DNA of 64,000 bases, taken from positions 62,001 to 126,000 of the forward strand of contig MEOE01000013.1 in the NCBI GenBank assembly GCA_001768565.1, written 5' to 3'. The DNA is from Bacteroidetes bacterium GWF2_33_16 (GTDB lineage: Bacteria > Bacteroidota > Bacteroidia > Bacteroidales > UBA12077). Below are positions 55,595 through 64,000 of the stretch, one piece after another. Position 1 is the stretch's first letter. Each line of letters begins with the position of its first letter. The position numbers and the translations under genes are program-made. The notes below the pieces were generated by a model. That model searched no databases, was not told the origin of the DNA, and saw only the letters and a program-made list of their open reading frames with translations.

Positions 55595-57940
55595 ATGATT
55601 AAAAATTACGTAACAACTACATTAAGAAGTTTATTTAGTAATAAACTCTTTTCTGCTATTAACATATTAGGCTTGGCTACAGGAATGGCTGGAGCAATCT
55701 TGGTTTTTCTTTATATTGAGTATGAATTGAATTATGATAAGTTTTTTACAAATTATGAGAATATTTACAGATTAGTTCGCGATTACAATATTGGTGGCGA
55801 GCAATCTCTTAATCCATCGACCTCATATGGACTAGCTCCTTCAGTTAGGGAAGAAATCCCATCAGTCATTAAGTCAACCAGATACTTTAGAAAATCTACT
55901 AATATTAAGCACAAAGATGATGTGTTTAAGGAAGTTGTTTGTTATACAGATTCCCTTTTCCTAGATATTTTTAATTATCAATTTATTTTGGGTAATTCAA
56001 ATACTATTTTTAAAAATCCGGATGAAATAATCATTACTGAAAGCTTTTCTAAGAAATATTTTGGCGAAGAAAATCCATTAGGCAAAGTATTATTATTTGA
56101 TGAAACTATGAATTTTAAAGTTAGTGGAGTAATTAAAGATGTTGCTTCAAACTCTCATTTTAAGTTTAATATTATTGGTCCCATTTCAAAATTTAATAAT
56201 GGAATTCCTGAAGATGAATGGTTTAACAACTATTTCCAAACATATGTTTTGCTTAATAAAAACTCTAACCTTACTGAAACGGAAGAACAATTATCGGCAT
56301 TATATGCCAAGAAAATGCAATCCGAAGATCAAAAAGTAAAAATTCATTTGCAGAACTTACAGGAACAGCATTTCGCTAATAATCAGGTTAGTAAACTAAA
56401 CATATATTTATTTTTAGCCATAGGAATTTTTATACTTATTCTGGCCTGTATAAATTACATGAATTTAAATACAGCCAAATATATTAAAAGGACTAAAGAA
56501 GTTGGCATAAGAAAGATTCTCGGAGCTAATAAAATACAGCTTATTAAACAATTTTTTGGTGAAACCATATTACTTTCTACGATATCAGCATTTATTGGTA
56601 TTTTATTAGTCGAAACCTTACTTCCCTACTTCAATAAAGTTGCTGGAATCCAAACAAATATTGATTATTTATCTACGACCTTTCTTTTAGCTATTCTATC
56701 AATAATAATTGTTTCAAGCTTATTAGCTGGTAGTTATCCAGCCATATTTTTATCATCATTTAAGCCAGTTAAAATACTAAAAGGACAACTAGGTTCCTTC
56801 AAGCTGAGTTCAAATCTCCGAAGAATCCTTGTTATCTTTCAGTTTTCCATATCTACAATTCTATTGATCTGCACTGGCTACATATATTTGCAGTTTAACT
56901 ATATGACCAATAAGAATCCCGGTTTTACAACTGAAAATATCATATACTTAAACTTAAATTCAAAGCTTGTTGCTAAATATGATGTTTTTAAATCCACATT
57001 ATTGAATAATACTAAAATCAAGGGTGTAACAAAAACAGCATTTTTACCAATGGATCTATATGGATTAGTAAACAATCTTAACTGGGAAGGAAGAGTTGAT
57101 CAGGAAAAATCAGCATTTGCTTTTCAGAGCGTCGAATTTGATCATCAGAATACAATCAATTACAAGTTATTAGAAGGGAGATTCTTTTCTAAGGAATTCG
57201 CATCAGATTCTTTAGCAGTAGTTATAAATCAAAAAGCTCAAAAGCTTATGAATTATGAAAATCCCATTGGTAAAAAAATACTGTTTGGAGACACAGAAGC
57301 AGATGGCATTTTAAATATTATTGGTGTAGTTGAGGATTTTCATTCATTACCAGTTAATGATGAAATTGAACCCGTAATGTTATTAATGTATTTTAATGAT
57401 TATTACAACTTCGTATTAATCAAATTAGATGGAAAAGAAAATGATAAAACCATAAACTTTATTTCCGAAGTATGGAATGAGTTCTCTCCCGGATTTCCAT
57501 TTGAATACCAATACATTGATGATACTATTAAAAACATGTATGGCGATACTCAGCAGACAGCCAACGCTTTTATACTTTTTGTATTTATTGCCATTTTAAT
57601 CTCATGTGCAGGTTTGTTTGGGCTGTCTTCATTTACTGTTGAGCAAAAAACCAAAGAAATTGGTATACGAAAAGCATTAGGTGCTACAACAAGTTTGGTA
57701 TTTATTCTTTTAAACAAAACATTTACCAAATGGGTACTTATTTCAATTATTATTGGCAGTCCGGTTGCTTATTACTTAATGATTAAATGGCTGAACAACT
57801 TTGCATATCATATCAAACCCAATATTTTTGTTATTTTTGGTGCTGGTTTTATCATTTTGTTAATCGCTCAACTTACAGTTACTTATCAAACTATAAAAAC
57901 TGCAAGATCAAATCCAGTGGATAGTTTGCGGTATGAATAA
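55595..57940 (+). CDS. MacB/FtsX-type ABC transporter permease under probable sigma-54 control
   Basis: The 781-residue protein has the same layout as the 808-residue protein at 6888: one N-terminal helix, a MacB-type periplasmic domain, three helices with KRTKEVGIRKILGA, a second periplasmic domain, and three final helices with QKTKEIGIRKALGA. It ends in RSNPVDSLRYE. It lacks an ATPase partner nearby. The divergent NtrC-type regulator and the sigma-54-like promoter just upstream suggest induction by an envelope or export-related signal. The substrate is unknown. Confidence 0.92.
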   Translation: MIKNYVTTTLRSLFSNKLFSAINILGLATGMAGAILVFLYIEYELNYDKFFTNYENIYRLVRDYNIGGEQSLNPSTSYGLAPSVREEIPSVIKSTRYFRKSTNIKHKDDVFKEVVCYTDSLFLDIFNYQFILGNSNTIFKNPDEIIITESFSKKYFGEENPLGKVLLFDETMNFKVSGVIKDVASNSHFKFNIIGPISKFNNGIPEDEWFNNYFQTYVLLNKNSNLTETEEQLSALYAKKMQSEDQKVKIHLQNLQEQHFANNQVSKLNIYLFLAIGIFILILACINYMNLNTAKYIKRTKEVGIRKILGANKIQLIKQFFGETILLSTISAFIGILLVETLLPYFNKVAGIQTNIDYLSTTFLLAILSIIIVSSLLAGSYPAIFLSSFKPVKILKGQLGSFKLSSNLRRILVIFQFSISTILLICTGYIYLQFNYMTNKNPGFTTENIIYLNLNSKLVAKYDVFKSTLLNNTKIKGVTKTAFLPMDLYGLVNNLNWEGRVDQEKSAFAFQSVEFDHQNTINYKLLEGRFFSKEFASDSLAVVINQKAQKLMNYENPIGKKILFGDTEADGILNIIGVVEDFHSLPVNDEIEPVMLLMYFNDYYNFVLIKLDGKENDKTINFISEVWNEFSPGFPFEYQYIDDTIKNMYGDTQQTANAFILFVFIAILISCAGLFGLSSFTVEQKTKEIGIRKALGATTSLVFILLNKTFTKWVLISIIIGSPVAYYLMIKWLNNFAYHIKPNIFVIFGAGFIILLIAQLTVTYQTIKTARSNPVDSLRYE

Positions 57941-57956
57941 AAAAGGGATTATATTT

Positions 57957-57983
57957 AAAAAGCCAGATTGATTCTGGCTTTTT
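57957..57983. terminator. Bidirectional terminator between the permease and TonB receptor genes
   Basis: AAAAAGCCAGA (57957-57967) pairs perfectly with TCTGGCTTTTT (57973-57983) around a 5-base loop, lying between convergent stop codons. Confidence 0.92.
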
Positions 57984-57999
57984 AAATTAATTATTCATG

Positions 58000-60243
58000 C
58001 TATTTAATTCGATATCTCAATCCCAAATAAAATAGTCTCCCCATCACTGGACCCCAGATAAGGGAACTATCAAAATAGTTTCCAAAAGGATCTTCATTAG
58101 AAATTATTGGATTAGGTTGCATATAATCGAGCAAATTCTCTCCTCCAAGATAAACTTCAAACTTCTCTTTAAATGCTTTGCTTATCTGTGCATTCATTAA
58201 ATAAAATGACGGAGAAAACTCATCTAACCGATATTCTGACGGATTCGATCCAGTAAATGGTATTCGCTTTTTGCCTTGCCAGTTTATAGTATAATCAAAT
58301 TTCCAGTGATTACGTGTTTCATACCCAAAGTTCAAAAATGCCCTGTGCGAAGAAACAAGTGGTTTATCTTCAAGATTGTCATCATACGTAACTTTAACAT
58401 CGTACCAGCGATAAGCCATCCGAATATCAAGTCTTTTCACCAGCTCATAATCAAATTGAGCTTGAAAACTGTTTGCGTAGGATTTACCTTCCAGGTTATA
58501 GAAATTTACTTCCTGTGGATCCTGATCCAAATCAATCACAATCTGATTTAAAAAATCTGTTCGATAAAAATCGACACTCACACTACCATTGCGATAATCC
58601 AAGGTAAATTTTTGCGTAAAATTTAATCCATAATTCCATGCAACTTCTGGCTCTAAACCATATGGATTATCATTGTTTTTACCCTGAATGATAATCTTTC
58701 GTGAGCTGGCAAATAATCCACTATTTTCAGATAAAATGCTTGCAGTTCGTTGACCTCTTCCTGCCGAAGCACGCAAAACCGTTTTTTCGGTTATCGCATA
58801 ACGCAAATGCAATCGCGGAGTAACAAATGCTCCGTAAACATTGTGGTAATCGGCTCGTAAACCTGCAACAACACTAAATTTTTCGAGATGCGAGTACGTA
58901 TACTCAAAATATGCTCCCGGAACCATTTCATTTCGCTTAAAAACAGTATCATTAAAGTGCTCATTATACTTGTCGTACTGAAAGCTAGCTCCGGTTCTAA
59001 ATTTATGATTTGTATTACCAATAATTCCCTGATACAGCAAGTTTGCATAAGCCATATTCTGATCAGCATTATATGAATTTAAACCAAAATAGCTATTCTG
59101 TTGATGAGTAGTCCATGATAGTTGCAAACCAACTGAACCGCCAGGAAAATCTTTAAAAACTTTTCCAATCTTGGCCCATCCTTCGTAACGATTTACATTC
59201 ATTCGCATACCCCAATAATTGGTGGTCATAGCATCCGTTTCGGGATTAAACTTCAACTGTCCTCCAGTACTTTCAATAAAGGTTCCTTTTACTCCTAACT
59301 GAGCTTCTAAACCATTTGGATTTTGATATTTCCATCGGTTTAAACCAATATAATAAGTTGATAAAGGGTTATCTAAAAAACCATCCATGTTTTGATCATG
59401 CTTAAAAGAATTATTCTTAGAATGCAATAATAAGCCAGTTGACCATTTATCATTTACTTTTTGAGATAGATGTAAATTGCCTTCAAAATTGCCTTCCTGA
59501 TTTGCATATATGTTCAGGTATAAACGCTCAGAATCTTCTGGTTTTCGAAGTTCTACATTTATCTGACCAGTAATACTTTCGAAACCATTTGCGACAGAAC
59601 CTGCGCCCTTGTTTAGCTGAATACTTTCAATCCATGTTCCGGGAACATAAGATAGTCCGTAAATAGCCGATAATCCACGAATATCAGGAATATTTTCGCG
59701 GGTAATCTGAACATAAGGACCAGCCAAACCCAACATCTGTATCTGGCGTGTTCCGGTAACTGCATCGGTAAAAGAAACATCAACACTCGGACTGGTTTCA
59801 AAACTTTCCGACAAGTTACAACATGCTGCTTTCTGTAATTCCTTTTCGCTTAAAACTTCAACCTTTAATGGTTCTAGCAATGAAATCTCCGTTGTTTTCC
59901 TTCTATGCACAACGGTTACTTCATCCAGCACCACAGATGATTTTAACGTAACTTCAACATTGCTTTTGCCCTTTGTTTCGATGGTATCATTTTGAAACCC
60001 AATAAAACTTACAACCAGCTTCGTTGATTGCCTTAACCGTGAGATACTGAAATTTCCATTTTCATCGGTTATTGCACCAACAGTGGTTCCCGACCAATAA
60101 ACATTCGCACTAAAAAGCGGTAATTTACTTCCATCTTCTACTTGTTCAAATACTTTCCCTTTTAAATAATCTGTACTTTGCTGTGCATAAAGTTTAAAAG
60201 AAAGGAAAAGCATGAACAATGCTATCCATTTATAATTTTTCAT
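58000..60243 (-). CDS. TonB-dependent outer membrane receptor (probable metal uptake)
   Basis: The 747-residue protein has a signal peptide ending in LYAQ, a carboxypeptidase-regulatory-like domain (about 27-105, GKVFEQ to VSFIGFQNDTI), a plug domain and a 22-strand barrel ending in an aromatic-basic strand. The plug contains the cysteine pair KAACCNLSESFETSPSVDV and QIQMLGLAGPYVQI, seen in receptors linked to copper or other metals in Bacteroidota. It is the last gene after an HMA protein (12 bases upstream) and a HYC_CC_PP protein, which supports a metal role. The ligand is inferred. Confidence 0.92.
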   Translation of the reverse strand: MKNYKWIALFMLFLSFKLYAQQSTDYLKGKVFEQVEDGSKLPLFSANVYWSGTTVGAITDENGNFSISRLRQSTKLVVSFIGFQNDTIETKGKSNVEVTLKSSVVLDEVTVVHRRKTTEISLLEPLKVEVLSEKELQKAACCNLSESFETSPSVDVSFTDAVTGTRQIQMLGLAGPYVQITRENIPDIRGLSAIYGLSYVPGTWIESIQLNKGAGSVANGFESITGQINVELRKPEDSERLYLNIYANQEGNFEGNLHLSQKVNDKWSTGLLLHSKNNSFKHDQNMDGFLDNPLSTYYIGLNRWKYQNPNGLEAQLGVKGTFIESTGGQLKFNPETDAMTTNYWGMRMNVNRYEGWAKIGKVFKDFPGGSVGLQLSWTTHQQNSYFGLNSYNADQNMAYANLLYQGIIGNTNHKFRTGASFQYDKYNEHFNDTVFKRNEMVPGAYFEYTYSHLEKFSVVAGLRADYHNVYGAFVTPRLHLRYAITEKTVLRASAGRGQRTASILSENSGLFASSRKIIIQGKNNDNPYGLEPEVAWNYGLNFTQKFTLDYRNGSVSVDFYRTDFLNQIVIDLDQDPQEVNFYNLEGKSYANSFQAQFDYELVKRLDIRMAYRWYDVKVTYDDNLEDKPLVSSHRAFLNFGYETRNHWKFDYTINWQGKKRIPFTGSNPSEYRLDEFSPSFYLMNAQISKAFKEKFEVYLGGENLLDYMQPNPIISNEDPFGNYFDSSLIWGPVMGRLFYLGLRYRIK

Positions 60244-60255
60244 GATAGAATAATC

Positions 60256-60615
60256 CTAATGAGATTCCACTCCATCACGATAAGCACAGCATTTTGGGAG
60301 TTTCTTATAAACCTCGTCCGAAGCTTTCTGCTTTTCAGTATCGTGACCAGCTTCTGCAACGGCATTATGAATATCATCAAGAGTTACTTTCGAAGGAGTA
60401 TAAATAACTTTAAGCAGTTGGGTTTGTTTGTTCCACTCTGCAAGTTTCACTCCTTTTATGAGTGCTGCATTTTCTATGCGGTCTTTACACATTCCACAAA
60501 CGCCCATCACTTTGAACTCAATAGTCTCAACTTTTTTTGTTTTTTCCTGTGCCTGAGAGCTAATTGCAAACAAAGAAATAATAACGATTCCAATTAATAA
60601 TAATATATTTTTCAT
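60256..60615 (-). CDS. Exported heavy-metal-associated (HMA) domain protein
   Basis: The 119-residue protein has a signal peptide (MKNILLLIGIVIISLFAISSQAQ) and an HMA domain whose metal loop is GVCGMCKDRIENAAL, a CxxC of the copper-chaperone type. The C-terminus has a further cysteine pair (KLPKCCAYRDG). It probably carries copper or a similar soft metal in the periplasm. It lies 12 bases before the TonB receptor gene and 72 bases after the HYC_CC_PP gene. Confidence 0.9.
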   Translation of the reverse strand: MKNILLLIGIVIISLFAISSQAQEKTKKVETIEFKVMGVCGMCKDRIENAALIKGVKLAEWNKQTQLLKVIYTPSKVTLDDIHNAVAEAGHDTEKQKASDEVYKKLPKCCAYRDGVESH

Positions 60616-60687
60616 TTCAGTAGATTTTTAAATTAAACAAAAGATTAATAATGCTTTGAAAAAAGCAAAACGAGTTTCTACTGAAAG

Positions 60688-61077
60688 TTAGGCGTAGTAT
60701 ATAAGGGAGCAGTTTAAAATCCAAAATGGATTTTTATAAGGTGGAGATGAATTATTTTCAAATCTCTGAAAATCTAGATTATGCTCATTATTTAATAAAG
60801 CAATATCAATTATTGGTTGAATATCCAGATTGATTGATGGAATAGTAAGAATTCGAAAATCCTGACTAACTCTTTGTTCATCACTTATCGCGTAATGCAA
60901 AAACTGATTTTCACAGCAGGATTTGTTCGTCGTTTCGCCACCACAGCAGCACGATTCGGTATTTTCAAAGAGCTTTAGGGATTCAAGCCGATCTCCACAA
61001 TAGTGCAAGTTTATTGTTAGTCCTAATGAAACTAGAACATAAAAACTTAAAAACACTATCGTTATAGATCTTTTCAT
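60688..61077 (-). CDS. HYC_CC_PP family protein
   Basis: The 129-residue protein has an N-terminal signal or anchor, the name-giving LHYCGDRLESL motif, and cysteine clusters SCCCGGE and KSCCENQ. A proline pair (SSPPYKNP) lies close to the C-terminus. The family is confined to Bacteroidota and is found with metal-related TonB receptors. A role in binding copper is likely but not proven. It is the first gene of the three-gene locus. A -7-like box (TATATTTG, 61089-61082) lies so close to the ATG that the transcript may be nearly leaderless. Confidence 0.88.
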   Translation of the reverse strand: MKRSITIVFLSFYVLVSLGLTINLHYCGDRLESLKLFENTESCCCGGETTNKSCCENQFLHYAISDEQRVSQDFRILTIPSINLDIQPIIDIALLNNEHNLDFQRFENNSSPPYKNPFWILNCSLIYYA

Positions 61078-61341
61078 GTTACAAATATAACTATTGACTC
61101 ATTCATAATGCTTATATAATTTTTAGAATATTTTACAAGATTTTAAGTATTATGATAATGCTTTTCAAATAATCAGTAATAAAAACAAAATTATTTTTAT
61201 TCTTGATATAAGCACTTAAAAATTGTGTAATATTGATCACATATAACAATTAACGCTATAAATTTCTTATTAAATCCTTGATGATAGTATTATTATGGTG
61301 TAACTTGTCTTTCATATCCGATTAAATTAAAACCTTAAATC

Positions 61342-62313
61342 ATGAGAAAAAAAAATTTATTAAAATTAGGTTTGGCTTTAATTCTGCCGTTCTTCATACT
61401 TAGCTGTGAAGAAGAAGTTGATCCTCCAGAACCAGATTTTTCTGCAACTGTAATTGATTCTGATTCAGAAGTAACAATATCATTTACTGATAAGTCTTCA
61501 AATAAACCCGATGCATGGTATTGGACATTTGAAGGTGGTAATCCATCTACTTCAACAGAAGAAAACCCTTCTGTAACATACTCTTCAAGTGGAATCTACA
61601 ATGTTACATTATCTGTTATTAATGATGGTGGCGAAAATGAAATAATTAAGTACGATTACATTAATATTGTAAAGTTCAATAACCCGTTATTTACCGATAT
61701 AGATGTAACTGTGGGTGATATAACACAAACTGTTTCACCCGATTCATATACTATGTTTGGACAAATTGAAAATTCATCAGTATCTTATTATGCCGAAACA
61801 TCAGGAAGAACAACTTCAAACACACTCATTGGAATACTAATTTCATGGGATTATACTGTCGATTTAAATTCCTATTCTACCTACAACCTAATCCTTACTT
61901 CTTCTTATGTATTTATATATATTGCAAACAACAGTAGTTATATCTTAAGCCCATTCTATGTAAATTATGGCAATAGTACATACCAAACTACTGACAATAT
62001 TGAAATCCCCAATAATGGAGTAGAATATAGCACAGGTTATTACAGAGCATTTTCTGGAATGGAAATTAGGGCATATTATAAATATTATCCAACACAATAT
62101 ACTTATTGGATCAATCCTACTAATTTAACCATTCCATGGACAAATAATCAATATGTTGAATTGTCGTATAGCAAATCGATAAATGAAAATAGTAACAAAG
62201 CAATTGAAACTAATTATTCCGAAACTGGCACTCTTTACCCAACCGTTTTAAATTTAAACAATAAATCATGCCTCGACAAGAATGCCAAAGATATGCCTCA
62301 ATCAAATAGATAA
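61342..62313 (+). CDS. PKD-domain surface lipoprotein
   Basis: The 323-residue protein has a lipoprotein signal with lipobox ILSC (lipidated C22 or thereabouts) followed by an acidic stretch EEEVDPPEPD. Acidic residues just after the cysteine favour surface export in Bacteroidota. Residues 30-110 are a PKD domain (AWYWTFEGGNPSTSTEENPSVTYSSSGIYNVTLSVIN). The remaining 200 residues are rich in Tyr, Asn, Ser and Thr and match no family I know. It may bind polymers or other proteins at the surface. Confidence 0.8.
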   Translation: MRKKNLLKLGLALILPFFILSCEEEVDPPEPDFSATVIDSDSEVTISFTDKSSNKPDAWYWTFEGGNPSTSTEENPSVTYSSSGIYNVTLSVINDGGENEIIKYDYINIVKFNNPLFTDIDVTVGDITQTVSPDSYTMFGQIENSSVSYYAETSGRTTSNTLIGILISWDYTVDLNSYSTYNLILTSSYVFIYIANNSSYILSPFYVNYGNSTYQTTDNIEIPNNGVEYSTGYYRAFSGMEIRAYYKYYPTQYTYWINPTNLTIPWTNNQYVELSYSKSINENSNKAIETNYSETGTLYPTVLNLNNKSCLDKNAKDMPQSNR

Positions 62314-62334
62314 TAAAAAAAGTAAAATAAAATG

Positions 62335-62371
62335 AAAACAAGAGATTGTAAACTTCAATCTCTTGTTTTTT
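62335..62371. terminator. Terminator after the PKD lipoprotein gene
   Basis: AAAACAAGAGATTG (62335-62348) pairs perfectly over 14 bp with CAATCTCTTGTTTT (62356-62369), with a 7-base loop and a T run. It lies between convergent genes and could act on both strands. Confidence 0.92.
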
Positions 62372-62426
62372 CATCTGGTTAACTGAATTATTTTTTAAAA
62401 CAAAAAAATCAATCTAAGAGAAGATT

Positions 62427-63653
62427 TTAGAAAGTACTTCTTTCAATAATCTTTAAGATTACCTGAACTGATTTCTCCATTGATTCCAAAACAGCAAATT
62501 CATATTTTCCATGGTAATTATGTCCTCCTGTAAATATATTCGGACAGGGTAAACCCATGTATGAAAGTCTTGCACCATCAGTTCCGCCCCGAACTGGTTT
62601 AATTTCTGGCTTCACTCCTACCTCAATCATGGCCTGCTTAACCTGTTCAACAATATGCAAAACGGGCTCGATCTTCTCACGCATATTGAAATACTGATCC
62701 TTAATTTCTATTGTAGCAATTGGTTGGTTAAACTTTCTATTTATTGTATTAACTGCATTCTGAATGAGTTCTTTTTTGATATCAAACTTAGTTTTGTCAT
62801 GATCACGAATAATATACTGAATATATGCTTCTTCAACAGTTCCATTGAATTTTGTAACATGAAAAAAACCTTCGTAATGATCTGTTAGTTCAGGCCTTTC
62901 ATTTACAGGTAGTAATTCATTTATTTCTGTAGCAATCAGAATTGCATTTATCATCTTATCTTTTGCGTATCCGGGATGAATATTTCTTCCTTGTATCTTG
63001 ATTTTGGCTGATGCAGCATTAAAATTTTCATATTCGAGTTCACCAATCGGACCACCATCAACTGTATATGCATAATCAGCTCCAAATTTCTGAACATCAA
63101 AATAATCGACTCCCTTACCAACTTCCTCATCGGGTGTAAATGCAATCTTAATAGTTCCATGTTTTATTTCAGGATGATGAATCAAGTAATCCATAGCTGT
63201 CATAATTTCTGCAACACCTGCCTTATCATCAGCGCCTAATAGTGTATCGCCACTAGCAGTTATAATAGTTTGTCCTATATAGTTCTTTAATTCAGGAAAA
63301 TCATTCACTCTCAAAATAATATCCAATTCCTTATTAATGATGATATCATCTCCATTGTAGTTTTTAAAAACCTGCGGTTTAACATTTGTACCGCTCATAT
63401 CGGGCGAAGTATCCATGTGAGCCAGAAAGCCAATCGTAGGAACATTTTTTTCGGTATTTGATGGTAATGTTGCAGTTACGTATCCATATGTATCAACTTT
63501 AACTTCGACTAAACCAATTTCCAATAATTCTTTTTCAAGAAGATTAGCCAAATCAAATTGCTTTTTTGTACTTGGAAAAGTTTGTGAATCTTCATCAGAT
63601 TGAGTATCAATCTGAACATATCGCATAAACCGATCGACAATTGCCTTTTGCAT
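62427..63653 (-). CDS. pepT: Peptidase T (tripeptide aminopeptidase)
   Basis: The 408-residue protein is the same length as E. coli PepT. It carries the M20B metal site: FLAHMDTSPDMSG with the first His-Asp, SGDTLLGADDKAGVAEIM, FTPDEEVGKGVDYFD with the catalytic glutamate, YTVDGG, and PVRGGTDGARLSYMGLPCPNIFTGGHNYHG. It removes the N-terminal residue of tripeptides in the cytosol. No signal peptide is present. It is a single gene. Confidence 0.96.
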   Translation of the reverse strand: MQKAIVDRFMRYVQIDTQSDEDSQTFPSTKKQFDLANLLEKELLEIGLVEVKVDTYGYVTATLPSNTEKNVPTIGFLAHMDTSPDMSGTNVKPQVFKNYNGDDIIINKELDIILRVNDFPELKNYIGQTIITASGDTLLGADDKAGVAEIMTAMDYLIHHPEIKHGTIKIAFTPDEEVGKGVDYFDVQKFGADYAYTVDGGPIGELEYENFNAASAKIKIQGRNIHPGYAKDKMINAILIATEINELLPVNERPELTDHYEGFFHVTKFNGTVEEAYIQYIIRDHDKTKFDIKKELIQNAVNTINRKFNQPIATIEIKDQYFNMREKIEPVLHIVEQVKQAMIEVGVKPEIKPVRGGTDGARLSYMGLPCPNIFTGGHNYHGKYEFAVLESMEKSVQVILKIIERSTF

Positions 63654-63799
63654 ATGATAAATTTTAAAAGAATAAAATTACTATAAAGTTCTTTATTTCT
63701 TGTGATATGATTCATTTTGATTTTTAAACTAACAAATACAAATTTTATTCATTTGAAATACAGTATATTATATTTTTTTTGTAACTTTTAAATTACTTT

Positions 63800-63840
63800 A
63801 TGTAATGTATTATTGCTTATATGTAATCTATACATTACAT
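63800..63840. promoter_or_regulatory. Repeated ATGTAAT/ATTACAT words upstream of the right-edge gene
   Basis: ATGTAAT occurs at 63800-63806 and 63821-63827, two helical turns apart, and the inverted ATTACAT at 63834-63840. The last two form an imperfect palindrome. The cluster lies 29 bases before the start codon at 63869 and may be an operator. Confidence 0.35.
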
Positions 63841-63868
63841 TTATAGTATTAATTAAAAACCTATATGA

Positions 63869-64000
63869 ATGAAAACAAAATTTCTTTTTCCAAATCGATT
63901 TAAACGAATTGGCTGGATATTATTAATTCCTGCTGCAATTCTTGGATTCTTTATACTATTTTTTGATTTTGAATTTATGTTTCTGGATTCAAAAGTATTT
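63869..64000 (+). CDS. Membrane protein, 5' fragment (cut by right edge)
   Basis: Forty-four codons are visible from ATG at 63869, starting MKTKFLFPNRFKRIGWILLIPAAILG-like and leading into a hydrophobic helix at about residues 14-32. I recall similar starts in small uncharacterised membrane proteins of Bacteroidota. An ATG four bases upstream in another frame closes after 12 codons. The rest lies outside the window. Confidence 0.6.
   Translation, partial: MKTKFLFPNRFKRIGWILLIPAAILGFFILFFDFEFMFLDSKVF

Noticed and set aside
61082-61089. Minus-strand TATATTTG box before the HYC_CC_PP gene as a promoter
   Set aside because: It matches TAnnTTTG but is only 5 bases from the ATG and lacks a spaced TTG, so it is mentioned with the gene but not listed as a promoter.

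Overview
The window is an AT-rich chromosomal stretch from a member of the Bacteroidota, most likely an environmental, facultatively respiring Bacteroidales-type lineage such as the Marinilabiliales or Prolixibacteraceae. That placement is inference. What the sequence shows is two proteins with type IX secretion (T9SS) C-terminal sorting domains, a PorV-like outer membrane protein, MacB/FtsX-type permeases, a HYC_CC_PP-type metal protein, a TonB receptor with a carboxypeptidase-like N-terminal domain, and several promoters with the Bacteroidota -7 box TAnnTTTG. I found no rRNA, tRNA, CRISPR array, prophage or insertion sequence. One short MITE-like intergenic repeat is present. Genes are cut by both edges: a cation/proton antiporter on the left and a small membrane protein on the right.

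Bases 1-13300 hold housekeeping and accessory genes: the antiporter, a U32-like protein, a YbiT-type ABC-F ATPase, a T9SS-sorted SGNH hydrolase, an FtsX-type permease, an ECF sigma factor with a membrane partner, a methyltransferase, a PorV-like protein and a C_GCAxxG_C_C protein. From 13500 to 19000 come a secreted acidic protein divergent from a histidine kinase/response regulator pair, a proline symporter and a two-CW protein. From 19300 to 25800 there is a TPR/Mut7-C pair and a tight minus-strand run encoding a C45 Ntn-hydrolase, a sirtuin, an S4 protein and a nitroreductase.

Bases 26000-33300 are central energy metabolism: a three-subunit proton-translocating transhydrogenase and the E1 and E2 subunits of 2-oxoglutarate dehydrogenase. 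An M28 peptidase, an orphan LeuD-like protein, a gamma-glutamyltransferase and several uncharacterised genes follow.

Bases 40600-52720 form a respiratory island. NrfH and NrfA make a periplasmic nitrite-to-ammonium reductase. After yidD and a heavy-metal-binding lipoprotein comes a long plus-strand run: a Tat-exported four-motif Fe-S protein, an NrfD-type membrane subunit, a membrane-anchored cytochrome c, a DoxX-like protein, an SCO copper chaperone, all four subunits of an A2-type caa3 oxidase, and heme O synthase. No bc1 complex or complete alternative complex III is present. I infer that the Fe-S/NrfD/cytochrome c trio passes electrons from menaquinol to the oxidase. This is the best candidate in the window for an under-described system.

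Bases 52710-57940 hold an NtrY/NtrC-type sigma-54 two-component system divergent from an FtsX permease. The intergenic region has a near-perfect 23-nt palindrome, a second half-site 23 bp away, a sigma-54-like promoter for the permease and a sigma-70-type promoter for the regulator overlapping those sites. Bases 58000-61080 are a metal (probably copper) uptake or handling locus of TonB receptor, HMA protein and HYC_CC_PP protein. A PKD-domain lipoprotein and peptidase T end the window.
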